Below, in pieces: positions 1-12,108 of a stretch of DNA of 64,000 nucleotides. The stretch is from Volvox africanus. Lineage: Eukaryota > Chlorophyta > Chlorophyceae > Chlamydomonadales > Volvocaceae. Each line of letters starts with the position of its first letter. Within the stretch, counting starts at the first letter, position 1. The notes below the pieces were generated by a model. That model saw nothing but the letters and a program-made list of their open reading frames with translations. It did no database searches and was not told the origin of the DNA. The DNA lies in assembly GCA_030268105.1 (NCBI GenBank), contig BSDZ01000024.1, positions 620,001 through 684,000 of the forward strand, given 5' to 3'. The translations under genes and the position numbers were made by a program.

Positions 1-152
1 GCAAAGATTCCGTATATACGCTCTTCTTCCGTTTGCATGCGCTTTTGACGCTTCTTGGAGTAGTAAAACTCGCCATTAATCCACTGTCCACCCTCATAGT
101 CATTTTCCATATCAAACCGCTCAAAGTGCTGGAAGTCATTCTGATTTGCCAT
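1..152 (-). CDS. TFIP11: TFIP11/STIP-like G-patch splicing factor, N-terminus (partial)
   Basis: The reverse strand opens with ATG at 152-150 and reads without interruption off the left edge of the window, giving about 50 residues. It contains [15 protein letters not shown], then [14 protein letters not shown] and ERIYGIF. This order (acidic F-x-x-F-D-x-E-N-x-Y-E-G-G-Q-W, then G-E-F-Y-Y, a basic stretch and the Y-G-x-F motif) is the conserved N-terminal block of tuftelin-interacting protein 11. In animals, plants and yeast (Ntr1) members of this family help disassemble the spliceosome together with the DHX15/Prp43 helicase. The G-patch domain that would confirm it lies outside the window. The gene is divergent from the RLP24 gene, with about 970 bp between start codons. 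Identification rests on this short block only. Confidence 0.8.
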   Translation of the reverse strand, partial: MANQNDFQHFERFDMENDYEGGQWINGEFYYSKKRQKRMQTEEERIYGIF

Positions 153-1118
153 GACCGATGATGGGTCTGAAAATTATCTTTAAACCGGAGCAGTTAAAAC
201 ACAAAGCTACACAATCATGAGTTCATTTCATGTAAAGAGTGAGGAGGTGTTATAAGCGTCCAACTTGCAGTCAAAACGCAGCGACATAAGCTACGTGGTG
301 TATATTCAGGTCCACGAGCCGTACTCATTGTACGGCTTTGACCCTAAGTGTGTCCGCCACAGCCGGCTCTGGTGCCTGCGCTGCGCTGTGGCCTGGGCTC
401 TGCCAAGTCACGTCCATGCTAGTGAACGATTTTCTATGGTTTTAGTTGTACCTGATTCGCCTATCATACTGACACCTGTGGGCTTTTGGAGTTCACGATT
501 GCGGTACCGCTAGGGGCCCTTGGGAAAATCCGGAGGGTAATAATCCCTTCACTCTTGCCGTGCCTTGACATGAATGCCTCATACTGCCATCAAGCGCCTG
601 TTGCCATATTATCCTATCTTGTATACCGTAAAACGAAGTCCTGCACAGCATCTGCCGAGGTAGTAAACATCCGTGTGGCGGCATGCACGCCATTTACACG
701 AACAATGCATGCTTTTGCGCTGCATAGTGCAACTATCTTTGCCACGAAATTTATTATCATGATTTCACGATAGATAGGAATACAGTATAAGGGTGCACCA
801 ACCCCAAAAGCGAATCGAGTAGGAAAACCTAACTGCTTCTAGCCCAACATGGGCCTTATTTTACGCACCATGCAAATACTTTGGTAACATTCAGCTTTCG
901 TTTAACTACATTACATGCGCGTATTGGTACTGAATGTACTTAACTTAAGTTGCTCCATGATGCGCAGTCCCAAGGAATCCAAGCTTTACAACTACCTACT
1001 AAGATTTCATATTTAATTAGGTGCTTCCTGATCGGGGGACCTTTTGGATAACTTCATAGTTTATAAACTTTAGCGCCGCTGGCCTGCGCCGCCTTTTTTT
1101 GAGGACGTGTAGGCCGCC
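153..1118. other. Divergent intergenic region, no gene seen
   Basis: This stretch separates the start codons of the TFIP11-like gene (minus) and the RLP24 gene (plus) and must hold both promoters and 5' leaders. Short open frames here have no recognisable protein and no splice-site support. Just before the RLP24 start there is a run of seven T and then GAGGACGTG. I cannot assign a specific promoter element. Confidence 0.5.
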
Positions 1119-1613
1119 ATGCGTGTCGAAAAGTGCTGGTTCTGCTCTTCTTCAATTTATCCGGGACATGGAATTACCTTTGTCCGAAATGATGCGACGG
1201 TCTTTCGGTTTTGCCGGAGCAAATGCCATAGGAACTTTAAGATGAAGCGCAATCCGAGGAAGGTGCGCTGGACGAAGGCATACCGCAAATTGGCGGGTAA
1301 GGAGCTGGCGGAGGATGCCACTTTTGAGATGGAAAAACAACGCAACCGGCCCGAAAAGTACAACCGTGAGTTGGTTGGGAAGACGCTCAAAGCAATTGAG
1401 AAGGTCAGTGCAATCAGACAAAAGCGTCAGGACCGCTTCTACGAAAAGCGCATGCAGTGCGCAAAGAAACAGCAGCTGCAGGCCGACAAGGTGGAGCTCG
1501 AGAAGGAGGTCCACCTTATCAAGGCGCCTGCGGCCCTCCGCGCGGAGAAGGAGAAACTCAAGGAGCCGGTCCGATTTGCTACCGCGGTGAACGGAGACGC
1601 AATGGAGGAGTAA
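1119..1613 (+). CDS. RLP24: Ribosome biogenesis protein RLP24 (eL24-like)
   Basis: An intronless frame of 164 residues. It begins [18 protein letters not shown] and continues [21 protein letters not shown], which is the zinc-binding eL24/RLP24 fold with Cys at positions 6 and 9 paired with C-x3-C further on. The sequence [12 protein letters not shown] and the highly charged C-terminal helix favour RLP24 (RSL24D1 in animals) over ribosomal eL24, which lacks this long charged tail pattern. RLP24 is a nucleolar assembly factor that holds the eL24 site on pre-60S particles and is later removed by the AAA ATPase Drg1/Afg2. The length fits the family. The protein ends MEE at TAA. Lack of introns is unusual beside its intron-rich neighbours. 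Confidence 0.93.
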   Translation: MRVEKCWFCSSSIYPGHGITFVRNDATVFRFCRSKCHRNFKMKRNPRKVRWTKAYRKLAGKELAEDATFEMEKQRNRPEKYNRELVGKTLKAIEKVSAIRQKRQDRFYEKRMQCAKKQQLQADKVELEKEVHLIKAPAALRAEKEKLKEPVRFATAVNGDAMEE

Positions 1614-3281
1614 AGGGGAATGTTGGCGGATATCTATGTAGAGCCGTTGCTGACTTTCGGGCCGTGCGGCACAGTATGTAGCGGCACGGGGCTCCATACA
1701 GGCCATTAGGGAACAGGTTGGCAAGGGCAGCATAGTATCCTTCGTGCACTTTGGGTTGTGGGGCTTCTCATAGCTCAGTTCCGAAGGGTATTATCAACTG
1801 GGGCTAGCTGCAATGTCTCTGGTGCCCATGGCGACATCTGGAGGGAGCTCGGGAGGAGATGGGCATACGGGGTGTGGAGATGACTTGGGGGAAGGTAGGA
1901 TTACATTCGGATCAACGGGGGTTGAATGTTACCGCGGTGGTCGGGCATGTTAAAGGCAGGTAGGTGTGCTCCGGAAGCATGATGTTTGTGCTTATCGGGC
2001 TTATGGGAGTCGGTAAGATAAATTGGTGGGTGGGTGGGCGAATGGAGGAGGTTCTGGATGGAGGTTTCACATATCTCGCCTTGCCTTGCAGAGCACGGCA
2101 AGGCAAGGCGAGATATGTGAAAGCATGACGCTCGTGCCAGGACGATCGCCCTGCTTGAAATATGATGCATACGGCGTAATAGGATAAGAGCGGGGCAGCG
2201 TGCACCTTCAGGGATTTCCTCGGAGTGGCGGCAGGGCAGGTGCCCTGATGAATGTGTGAGTGATGCCGCAGGCGGTTCTGTCTGTACGTAAAGGAAGGGA
2301 CGCTAGGTGAAAGGGAAGGGGGGAATGTGTGCTGCAGCTTGCGCATCAAGTATTGGCTATAACCAGGAACTGGTTGCGACAAGATTCTTGCGCCACAGGA
2401 AGCGTCGATAGATGGGCCATCCTTCGGTTATGTTTGTTGCAGCTACTTGGGCTAGCTCGACATTTCCCAGGCAAATCCACTTGGCGAGGCGGGTCACAAG
2501 ACGGCAAATGCAAGGCAACTGACGGATCGGTCAAAACAGCGGTACAGTGCATGTGACCAAAGGATTCCCGGGGACCATGCATAATCTCACACGCCAGAAC
2601 TATGGCAATATTGAGACCTTGTGGCTAGTTGACGGCTTCTGAAAATCCTATAGCGCATATTGTAATCGAACGAGTGTGGGATAAAATGGAATTAACGTGT
2701 GTAGATGTTCCTATTCTGAAGCACGGCTTGAACCAGCAGAGTAATCAGCCGGGTTGGGCTTTTCCCATCAGCTGTCATGGCACAAGCTGCCCGGAATATG
2801 CAGCATAAGTGGCTACTATGTTTTGGGGGACACAAGCAGGATAAACAGATGCCACAATGTTAAGTATCCCGATGGCACTTGTACACTGCTTCCAGGCCGT
2901 TACCATCATGAGCTGGTTAGTCGGGCACCTACCACGCGCTTAGCTTAGCTCTTCCCATGCTGGCATAGCTATGTACGCCTCTGGGATCCGGCCCCGTCTT
3001 CCTCAGCCTTGAGGCTGTGCACTGGCCATCCTGCGGAGAAACTTACATGCTCCTCTTTCCAAAAAGTAGTCCAGCACGGAAAATGGGCGGCTAGGGAACT
3101 AACAAAGCCAAACAGAACATGCACACGCCACCAACCGCCTTAACGACCACAACATAGACAGGTACTCATCCATCTGTACATGATACAAACCCGTATTTAT
3201 AAGATGCATAGTTTACGACAGTGAATCAAAATGGATCGAGACTGTATCCTTACGCAGGTTGTTGCTGGTTTGTATCATGGC
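1614..3281. other. Intergenic, no supported gene
   Basis: This is the 3' flank of RLP24 and the far side of the converging SBP gene. Several short open frames exist on both strands, but none shows a recognisable motif or convincing splice borders. The only clear structure is the inverted repeat at 2065-2122. Confidence 0.4.
2065..2122. repeat. Perfect 25-bp inverted repeat (hairpin)
   Basis: The left arm 2065-2089 and right arm 2098-2122 are exact reverse complements over 25 bp, separated by an 8-base loop at 2090-2097. The arms contain an internal short repeat (CCTTG twice). No target-site duplication is obvious immediately outside the arms. The size is compatible with a tiny foldback element, or with a hairpin at the 3' side of the RLP24 transcript. 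I see no protein-coding context. Confidence 0.85.
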
Positions 3282-3975
3282 CATGTGTCAGCCGCCGCAA
3301 CGCAAGCCTCCAGCGTCGTTAGCGGCGGCCAGTAGGTCCAGGCCTACGCCAGTCACCCGGCCCTCGCCAGTGGTAGCGCCGTGGAAGGTCATACTTGATG
3401 GCCCCATGACCGCCATGTGTTGCAGGGTAAATGTGGCAAACCATCGGAGTCTATTCGTCTTCACTAGGACTGATAATTACGTAGAAACCGGCCGGCAGTC
3501 TCAATTGGACAGAAGCTGTGACCAATGCATGGTCAGCAGGGACACAATCCCCTAATAGTCAGCAAAAGAGCTTCTCCTTCGTCGAACCTTAAAAATACCC
3601 TACAACACGTGGTGCTCACCAAAGAATGGCTGACCAAGTAACGTGCAGCCAAAAGGACCAAAATCTGCGGCAAAGCGTTGGCAACATCGACATGCACCCC
3701 AGCGCATACCGAAACAGACAATGCTAGCCAGCCAGTATCAACAGTCTGCTGCGCGGGGCCTCGTGACTCTGCCACTGCTATGAATTATCAGACAGAATAA
3801 CAAAGTTTGTTGCTTCAGACACCCGGCATTTATTAAGTTGCGCGACTACACGGCGGAACTTCTTGTCGGATCTTTCACGATAGGCACAGCGGACCACCTG
3901 CCCCAGAAGCGCAAAATTGGACACGCTCAACCCATCTCGTAGCGCCTGCGTTGATGCATCAACATCGACATCATG
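3282..3975 (-). other. Exon-like sequences downstream of the SBP-box gene
   Basis: Three reverse-strand stretches read like coding exons but lack start codons. The block 3975-3778 follows a good acceptor (CTCTTAG) that ends in an in-frame TAG, and gives 65 residues beginning HDVDVDASTQALRDG before TAG. A second, hydrophobic block lies at about 3775-3622 (contains ALPQILVLLAARYL) and ends at a GTGAGC-type donor. A third at about 3470-3282 contains GEGRVTGVGLDLL and ends at TGA. They could be alternative C-terminal exons of the SBP-box gene. An in-phase donor exists at 4126 that would join to 3975. Alternatively they are remnants of another minus-strand gene. Plant SPL7-type proteins have a C-terminal hydrophobic segment, which makes the second block interesting, but I cannot prove the connection. 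Confidence 0.3.
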
Positions 3976-4036
3976 CTAAGAGAATGCCAGGTTGATGTTA
4001 AGTCTCATGCAATCTTGCTCAGCCTACAAAGCTCTC

Positions 4037-4331
4037 TTATAATCCTATCTTCTGCTGTGCCAGCTGCCCGCAGAGCGCCTCCAGGAGCGCTATGCCTGTG
4101 CGGGCCCACGCTTCTATTGCCCCCACCAGTGCTGCCGGCGTGGTAACCGTTCGCTGCACCGCCGCAGCGGCAGCACCACGCCCGGGCCTCGCCACCAGCT
4201 CTGAAACCGCCTTTTGCACCGTCGCACCGCTGCCCAATAGCACCGACAGCAACCCTGGGGTCAAGCGCGGCGGCCCCGACGGTGCCGGGCGAGGCAACAA
4301 GTTGTGATCATCGTCGTCACTACCATCATCG

Positions 4332-4363
<32 letters not shown>

Positions 4364-7300
4364 TGCGTCCATGCTCTTGCTACCGTTCGCTTTTTCCTTC
4401 TTGGTTACAGCGCCGCTATTAGCAATGCCCGAAGATTCGCTTGTGCTTGCAAAATGCTGAGGAGATATCTTATCGAAATGGCTCTGCCCGCGGCTCCTGC
4501 CTGCCTTCAGCAGGGGCTCTGGTGGCGTCCAGCCTAAGCTAAGCCACTCCCAGGCTGCCCAAGGCTGTGTGGCCAACAGGTGGCAGGCCAGTGCGCCGCC
4601 ATCGGGCAGCAGCGCCGCCAAATGTAGCGCCGATAGGCCGCCGGGGCCTTGCGGCAAATCCAGCTTTAATGGTGCGTGAAGCACCTTCGCGGCGAAGACC
4701 AGAAGTCGGTCCACCGTGGCCACGCTCCCCGACAGCACGGCCAGTGGCAGCAGCCCCTGCAAGTCCACGCCCGTGGCCGCCAGCAGATCACTGCGGCAAG
4801 TGGATGGCGTAATGGCCACTGCCACGACGGTCTGGCCGCCCTGAATGGACGGCTCCGGCCGTTGTGGCGGTTGTCCTTGCACATGGGGCAGCTGTCGTTG
4901 ATCCCAGGCGAGGCGGTTGGCGACGGTGAGCATCAGAGACGTCAGATTGGGCTGGCCCCTGCGGCATCAAAGCGTAGTGAGATGCAATACACTGTTCGTA
5001 TGCCCAGAAGAGACAGATCACGGTTATGCACCCAAAATTGATGGTTGGGAAATCGCATGGAGACTGGCCAGTAGGACAAACGCGACGAGATGTGTGACCT
5101 AATGACGCGGCTTTTGGTAAAAGGCGGACTAAGGGCGCACACATGCAGGAAGCGCACGACGTGGTAGTCGGCAGAACGCAGTCACGCGCAGGCGATGTGC
5201 TTACACCACCGCGCAAATGTAAAACTCAAACACCCGGTGCGAACATTGGTGGCGCACCTGGCTACAGCGTAACGCAGCAGCCGGGCAACGCGGCTCAGAG
5301 CTTGACGCATTGCAAATGTTGACGGCAGGGTAATTGTTGAAGCAATTGCAGCAGTCCCTTCAACTAGTGGCGTCGCCACCGCCACGCCGCCAGCGGCGCC
5401 CATGGCAGTGGCTGCAGCTGGGTTGCCCGTCGCCGCCGCCGCTTGTACGCCCCGTTGCAATGCCAGGGCTTGCGCATGAGCCTGGCTTGCCGCTGGGTCT
5501 GCTCGCAGGTTTGTGCAAATGAAATCACGAGTCACACAGGAGAGATGCTTTCTTGCGCAACCTGACAGGCACAGCGTGTAATAAAAGTGTATAATGACGT
5601 GATACTGCATCACATAATGAAAGACATGGCCCGTTCGATGTGCAAGACAATGCACAATTTTTAGGCATTGCGACAAGATCCGCAAATGACGTGAACGACA
5701 ACGAATTCCGCTGGAAATGCGCCCCCCGAGGCTGGCGTGCCACGTCATCTTCTGACTCAGTCCGGCTCAGTCCGAACCTACCTGTCAGCGTTAACGGTAA
5801 GGCCGAGGAAGTGGTCATGAAGGACCCCAGCGTGGAACCTGCATTTGTGGACATTGTGTCCGTGCGACCTCCAAATGACCAGCTCGCCATGCTGACTGCT
5901 GTGAGGCTGGAGTCCGAGCGCGACGCGTGGGACGAACCGTCGTTTGGCGAGGGGCAGGGACCTTCTGGCGAACTACGGGACGAGGCGCCACCGCCTCCGC
6001 TGCTGGATCTGTTGGTTTGCGCCGCAGCTGCTGCTGCGGCTGCGCCAGCAGCTGCAGCGTCGGCAGTCACAACGTCGAAAAACACCTCGACGACGTTAGC
6101 CAGGTCAGTTATCAGCCGCCGAAAAGAACGAACGGACACCTCCGCGCTACCATCGCCCCGCTGAACGGCGCGCTGCATCTGCGCTTCCATGTCTGCCTGC
6201 AGTCGCCGCACCTCCTCCGCTGCGCTCTCACAGCCGGGCGGCAGCACCAGCACCGGCCACCAGTCGCCCAGCAGGTGGCCTACTCCCACATCCACAATCA
6301 TTAGGCCCACTGAGTGCGAAGGTACAGCGACAGAGATGCGAACGCTGCTGCTACCGGACGTCGCGGTGGTGCTGCGGAGTGTGACAGGTTGGGCCTCAGC
6401 TGGCAGCAACGTGGTGCGAAGGTCATAACCTCGCAGCCTGGCGTAGGCCTTAATGCCGGGTTGGGATAGATGACAGCCATTCATCTGCAAAACCACCTGA
6501 GAACCTGCGGTTCAGGGTGCGGAAGACGAAGGGAAGCAGTGAGAACATGAATGCTATTGCAGCCTGACGAAACGTCGAAGAGTTACCAAGTGCACGCTGC
6601 GACGCAATGTCGCTTGATAAAACATTCCTCATATTGGTGCCTATGTGGTATTAACCAGATGATAAATGTAATTTGTGTGTGCCTTAAACGCACCTGCACA
6701 AACCGCCATGGCGCTGCAACCCCTGAGCAATGGATACTTAGCGCCATCCAGCTCGCCATCTTCTGCGGCCTCTTCCCAGCGAAGAACCACGGGTCGCTCG
6801 CCGACGCGCATCTGCAGCACCTTGCGGTCCACCTGCAGCACGCCGGGGAGCAGCACTGAGGTTGCGTAAAGGTCTCCAGGACTTTAAGGACGTAAGGAGG
6901 CCAGGTACCAGGCCACCCACTGTCCAGAGCCCGTGTGCCCACATGCACCCAGCAGCACATGCGTGAGACGGAAATCCGGCTGAGCCGCCAGTGAAGCGTG
7001 TTACCCATGGACCCGAGGTAAAGTGAATACTTAAAAAAGCAACCGCACTGTATCCGAAGGATCCTTGGTGAATCTCCATCCCACACTCCTGGGCGTATGT
7101 CGCCTTGCCGTGACCACGATTCTAGTAGCATTTACCTGTACGTACGTATCCCGCAGACGCTGTCCCAGAACTCGAAACACGTCTGCTGCCGCCTGGTCGG
7201 CATCGTTGGCGGGAATCAGTACGGACGACATTTCTAAAGTCGATGGCTGCCTCAGCACGTCCACCACGAGCTGAAGGCAACCTGTGGTTTTCCAACAAAA

Positions 7301-10300
7301 GATCATGGCGTGAAGTTTCATACACCATAACCTCTACAAAAATTCCAGCAAAAATTCGCCCATGGCAAGTCAGCCGGTAATCTCCAGGCCGTGAAGCTGA
7401 TATCACAATGTGGCCATGTAAGGGTTTTGGTGCCAGGTGGGGCGACGATAATGGTCTCTCCTGAGGCCCCGTATCCACACCTGAACACCCCGCTTCTGTT
7501 CTGCTCTTGCTCGCCCTATTCATTATGATTTTGAAAAAAGACAGTGTTTCGCTTTCCGCCAAGTATGCTCAACTCCTTATCGTTCATCTCACCTGGACGC
7601 AGGGTCGCTTGGAGGGCCTCCGCGCGAGCTTCCTTCAGCCAGCGGCGTAAGTTATTGCGCATATTGGGCGGCAGCTCGTGTGGCAGAACGTTCATAGCCT
7701 GCATGAAGCATAGCGACGGTGAATGCAATCATCAAAAGATGCATGGCTCATCCTTCTATGAGTTTAAAGGCACCGTAACAGCACCTGGTTATCGTACGTA
7801 ATACACATACCTTGAGGGACACGCGAGTCAGCTCCCGCGGGTCCACGTCGTCTTGCTCCTCGACGTACCGTGGCATCGACACATATGCACCAGGTGCCGA
7901 AGGTGCTGGCCAGCCCGTGGGCTGCGGCATCGGCAGATGAGACGTGGACGCATGCAGCTGGGGCTGCACCGAGGGTCGCCGGTAAGGAGGACCGGGTACG
8001 GGCGCCACCTGGGGTAGCATTTGCGACCCCATGTGCGATGTGTATGGAGGCATGTGTGGAGCCATCTCCGGAGCTGCAAGCGGTGCCAACTGGGGCGTGG
8101 CCGCCGGCGGCATTGGCCAATAGAAGGGACTCTCTGGCTTGTGGCCATACGGCATGGCATGCACAGTCTGCTGATGGACGTCAACGGCATACTGTGCCGT
8201 GACAGCAATGCCCTGGAAAAGCGGATATGTACCAGTAGCATCTCCAGCGTCGTCCTGCAACAGCGTCAGTAACTGTTGAAATGTTTCGTCGTCACTGTCC
8301 TCAGCGGCAGGCACTGGGACCGGCGCAGGCACTTGAGCATTTGCTGACCCTGCAGCTGACGCCGGAAGCACATGCAGAAGGGACTGGGAGGGCAAAGTCG
8401 TGGGCCCGAAGCTGGCAGAGCCATTGGCGCCCGGCGCAGGGAAACTGGAGTAGCCGCCTAAGACGTCGTGGCTTCCGGAGAAAGTGGTTACCGTAGACGT
8501 GGCGGAATAGGACACGGCAACCAGAGGCTCAGCCGACGCCGGCACCGGAGGCTTCACCTGGGGCCCCGGGATGGGCGCCATGGCGGCCGCAGGCAAGGGA
8601 TAGGAAGCATTGGTCGTTAGGTAAGGCGCTGCGTGCCGCGCCGCTGCCTCGTTGACAACGATGCAGGGATTGGAAGCCAGCGGACGCCAGCTTGGCAGCA
8701 GTGGTACTGGTACTTGGGGGGGCGCATTTGGCGAGAGGCCGTTAGCATGCACTACATGCGTTTCGCCGGAGTCTTGTGGATGCTGCAAGCCCTCCGGCGC
8801 CTGGGAGCCAGCGCTGGTGAGGACTGGCTGGCGTGACTCGTGCGGATTTCCAGATGTGACGGTCCACGGCGGGTTGGTAAATGTGCTACGCGGCCGCAGC
8901 GACGCCGCAAGTTGTGACGCCTGATGCATCATTGTCATGGCCGTGTTTATCAGAGGAGGCAGTGTGCTGGATCCCGCCCTATCTCGCGGAGCGCCCTGTC
9001 CGGCCGCATGTGACCCGAAGCCAGCCTCCGTCGTCCCTAGTGGTGAGCCAGAGACGGCGGCCACCGGCCCCTCGCCGTCGTCCCTGCTCTGCCCGAGGCT
9101 CACTGTGCTGGGAAAAGCGCTCTCTCCCACTGCCCCACGGACCACCTCCTGCTTGAACTGCTCAATGAGCGGGCAAAGCTCCTGCATAATGCTGCTGATG
9201 CGTGCTGCTACATCGCCCGGCTGCGGCTGCGTGCCAGAAGAGTCAGCAGGGTTTCCAAAGCCTGTGCCGCTGGCGCTGACTCGAGTGGCCGAGACGCCCT
9301 CATCTACGGAAAAGGCTGGGGACGCCGCGTTCGTCGCACCCCGGCCAATGTTGCTGCATGGTTCCGCGTCGGATTGGCGACTTCCGCCGGACTTTGTCGT
9401 CTCGGTCAGGAAGCCTTCGTAATCATGAACGTTCCCGCTGCCGGCGGCAGCAGCGGGGTACATGCCACTTCCGCTCTTGGAACTTAAGTGATTTTTAAAG
9501 TCCCCGAGCGTGTTGCCGCTGCTCGCCACTGCAGCATTGGCACCCTGGTTGTGGGGTACTATAATACCCACATCTCCGGGCGCGACGTGTTGAAGATAAC
9601 CCCACGGCTGTAGGCTCATGGAACCACCATTTGGCGCTCCGAAAGAGCCGCCGTCCATCGCCAGCTGACCATGTGCCGCTGCTAGCGCTCGTTGTACATC
9701 GTAAGGCTGTTGCTGTGACCGCGGCGGCTGGACGCTGTTTGACTTAAGCACGGGCGGTGGCGGCACCAGCTGCTGCATATGCTGCGGCGCGAGGGATGAA
9801 CCGCTTCCTGCCATCGCCGGCACTGCATGTTGGCCGATTGACACTACACCATTGCCTACTGTCACAACCTGCATCCGTGGGGGACGGTCCAAAAGGGCGC
9901 TGCTCGCACAATCCCAGGCGCTCGCAGGAGGGTGTGGGTTCGCCGGCTTTGACGGCGCCGTCACCTCCATAGACAATAGCGGAGCCCTGGGACTGTACAC
10001 ATCCTGGGCGTTGGCCTGTGGCACAACCACGGCCTGGTCGGTAACGTTGGCGCCACAATCCGTTAGCTTAACACCACCGCTATATCCGCTTGGCTGTAGC
10101 CCCGCCGTCGCAGGGTAAGGCGTCCAGAACTCCTCCACAGCCGTACCAGAAGTGTCTGAACGCGTGCAGCGTGTCTGGTCACCGGTTCCAGGGGATTCAG
10201 CAGTGCCGCCACTGCCGCCGGAGATGGACTTAGTGGTGGCAGCCTCTGGCTGGCTGGGATTGCGCGAACCGCCTGTCTTCGCTTTGCCTCTAGGTTTCCT

Positions 10301-11557
10301 GCTGCGCCCCGAGTCCGAATCCCCGTCGTCAAGCCTTCGGGCCTGGACCTTAGCGCGGTGGCGGGCGTTGTGCCGCTCCAGGGTGGCAATGCAACTCCTG
10401 CGATGGAACAAAGATGGTGTAACGCAGCGGAGGTAGCCTTGCCACACCGCCATATCCGGACGTCTAAGAAATCCCAGAGATGCAAGATCCTCAAGCTGCA
10501 CTTGTCGTGCTTGCTACTTACTTTTTACCGCCCGAGAACTCGCCCAGAAATTGGAACTTGGCGCATTGCTGGCAGAAGCGTGACACGACACCATTCACCA
10601 CAATGGCCTGGGCGTGAAGGTGCCGTTCACACACTCGCATGCGCACGTAGTATTTTTTAAGGCCCTCCAGGCTGGCCCCGCAGCCGACGACCTGCGCGTC
10701 ATCGCAGATCAAATCAACCAGGAAAGCGGGAATATGCCTCACCGTCACGTGTTCTAGAAGACACCGCTAACAAACTCTAAAACCCTACGGCTACTGTGCT
10801 CCCGCATGAACTCCATGCGTGATCCGTGCAAAATTGACGCTACCAGAGACTTGGCAGGTTGATGAAGGAGCCCATCAGGATTCCCCCGTCCCCTTGGACA
10901 CACTATGGCTTATTTGCTGGGTCGACCCACCTCGCAAACCGTCGCAGGATCGGCATCTAGTCGGTCAACTGTTTCCAACACAGGCAGCGAAACGAACTTT
11001 GGGTTCTCCGGACACGGTTGTTTGGAAATATCACCACTGAGGGCGGCTTCCAGAAAGCCTTGTCGTGGAATGTTGCAAGCAATATCAGCTGCCGAAGCTC
11101 CCGCCTCTGAATAAAGGAAGCAGTTAGATGGATCATTTGCTAGATAGGTGCAGCATGCCCTTAGCCGCGACTATGTTCCCTGTAGTACGTCCGAGCCACG
11201 CCATGCAAATCACGAAAGCAGTGTGCACACGCAAAGAAGCAGAAAATAATGAATAATTACAGAATTTGTAATACAGTACATGTTCCGCTCAATGCGCTAG
11301 ACCTGTCTGCTGGTTAGGTCCACCATTCTTCCGGCAAAGCGGTTATGGCGAACAAGAAACTTATTATGATAGAACACGTCAAAGACGGATGAGATCATCA
11401 CTTACGACTATTGATCCCATCAATGCCCACCTGATGCCACTATCCGTTTCTTGCGTGCTACGCAAGTGAATGGGTCCCATTCGTAATCTTCCAAAGCCCA
11501 CGGCTCCTCTTTGTTTTCTTCCTCTTCAATCCGCCTTCGTGCACGCGTTCCAGACAT
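4037..11557 (-). CDS. CRR1: SBP-box transcription factor with ankyrin-like C-terminus, CRR1-like
   Basis: My model has 11 exons, all intron phases closing: 11557-11431, 11106-10931, 10691-10522, 10397-7811, 7698-7593, 7281-7136, 6979-6943, 6855-6694, 6504-5782, 5498-5258 and 4958-4037 (1,798 residues). The start ATG (11557) follows an in-frame TAA. The N-terminus has an acidic stretch and [11 protein letters not shown], like the WD motif of large plant SPL proteins. The SBP zinc domain spans exons 2-4: C-E-V-V-G-C at the exon 2/3 join, then [17 protein letters not shown], and [18 protein letters not shown] at the exon 3/4 join. Exon 4 is a long low-complexity Pro/Ala/Ser region. Exons 5-6 give the PHELP...[12 protein letters not shown] block found after the SBP domain in SPL1/SPL7-type proteins. 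Exon 11 has the ankyrin-like [19 protein letters not shown]. In Chlamydomonas, CRR1 is the copper-sensing SBP regulator of this architecture and binds GTAC cores. A paralogue is possible. The Cys-rich tail known for CRR1 was not seen. Exon 7 (37 nt) is the least certain. Confidence 0.82.
4323..4363. repeat. (ATC)n trinucleotide run encoding poly-Asp
   Basis: A nearly pure trinucleotide run lies in the last exon of the SBP-box gene. On the coding (minus) strand it is GAT repeated and encodes about 13 consecutive Asp after KSMDA, followed by a second short Asp cluster. It links the ankyrin-like part to the C-terminal helical part. Repeat-length variation between strains would only change the acidic linker length. 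Confidence 0.9.
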
Positions 11558-12108
11558 AATCCGGTAAGATCTTGATTTGCATTCAGAGAATTACACCTAG
11601 AATCAAGAGACGATAAGTTGTCTACAGGTTGAGTTATATAATTCTCCCATAACATTTGGTATAGGTATTCGCTTTCCTTCGCAACAGCTATAAAATTTTG
11701 CATGGGTTTGCACCTCCAAAGTGGACAATGCAATATACGAAGCTCGTCCACAGCTTCCACTGTCACACCGTATTCCATGTATACGAACGGCAAGGAGCGG
11801 ACCTGATTTGTAACTAATGCCTAGCCCCCGTCTGTCATTGTATAGAATAATTGCTGTGTTCTATGCTACGGCAACATGATGCTTTTTATGTGTCCGTCGC
11901 CCCACGGTTCCAGAGGTTCGAAAGTAAATGATGTAGATGAACCATGAAGTTGTAACTTTCAGGATCTGATATGGGACAGTTTAACCCATACAGTATAAAA
12001 GAAACGGCGCTTTTACATTATCATCTAATGCTGGGCGTCAAATACTTATGGACAACCATGTCCCAGGATTTAGCCGTTGCTTGCGTTGTGGTCATTCGTT
12101 ATGCGCAG
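11558..12108. other. Upstream region of the SBP-box gene
   Basis: This stretch lies between the SBP-box start codon (11557) and the stop codon of the next minus-strand gene (12109). It should hold the SBP gene's promoter and 5' leader. A reverse-strand open frame extends through 11793-11558 but reads through the SBP start in another frame and is not supported. No specific elements were recognised. Confidence 0.4.

Noticed and set aside
1152..1733. 193-codon minus-strand frame over RLP24
   Set aside because: It is the antisense of a clearly identified gene.
3259..3555. 98-codon plus-strand frame rich in Arg and Pro
   Set aside because: The minus strand over the same region reads more like protein (GEGRVTGVGLDLL), and the plus frame has no motif or splice support.
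7748..10501. A single 917-codon minus-strand frame beginning upstream of the SBP C-terminal block
   Set aside because: Its first about 35 codons lie in the intron 10521-10398 and its last about 21 codons in the intron after 7811. The true exon is 10397-7811 within the SBP-box gene.
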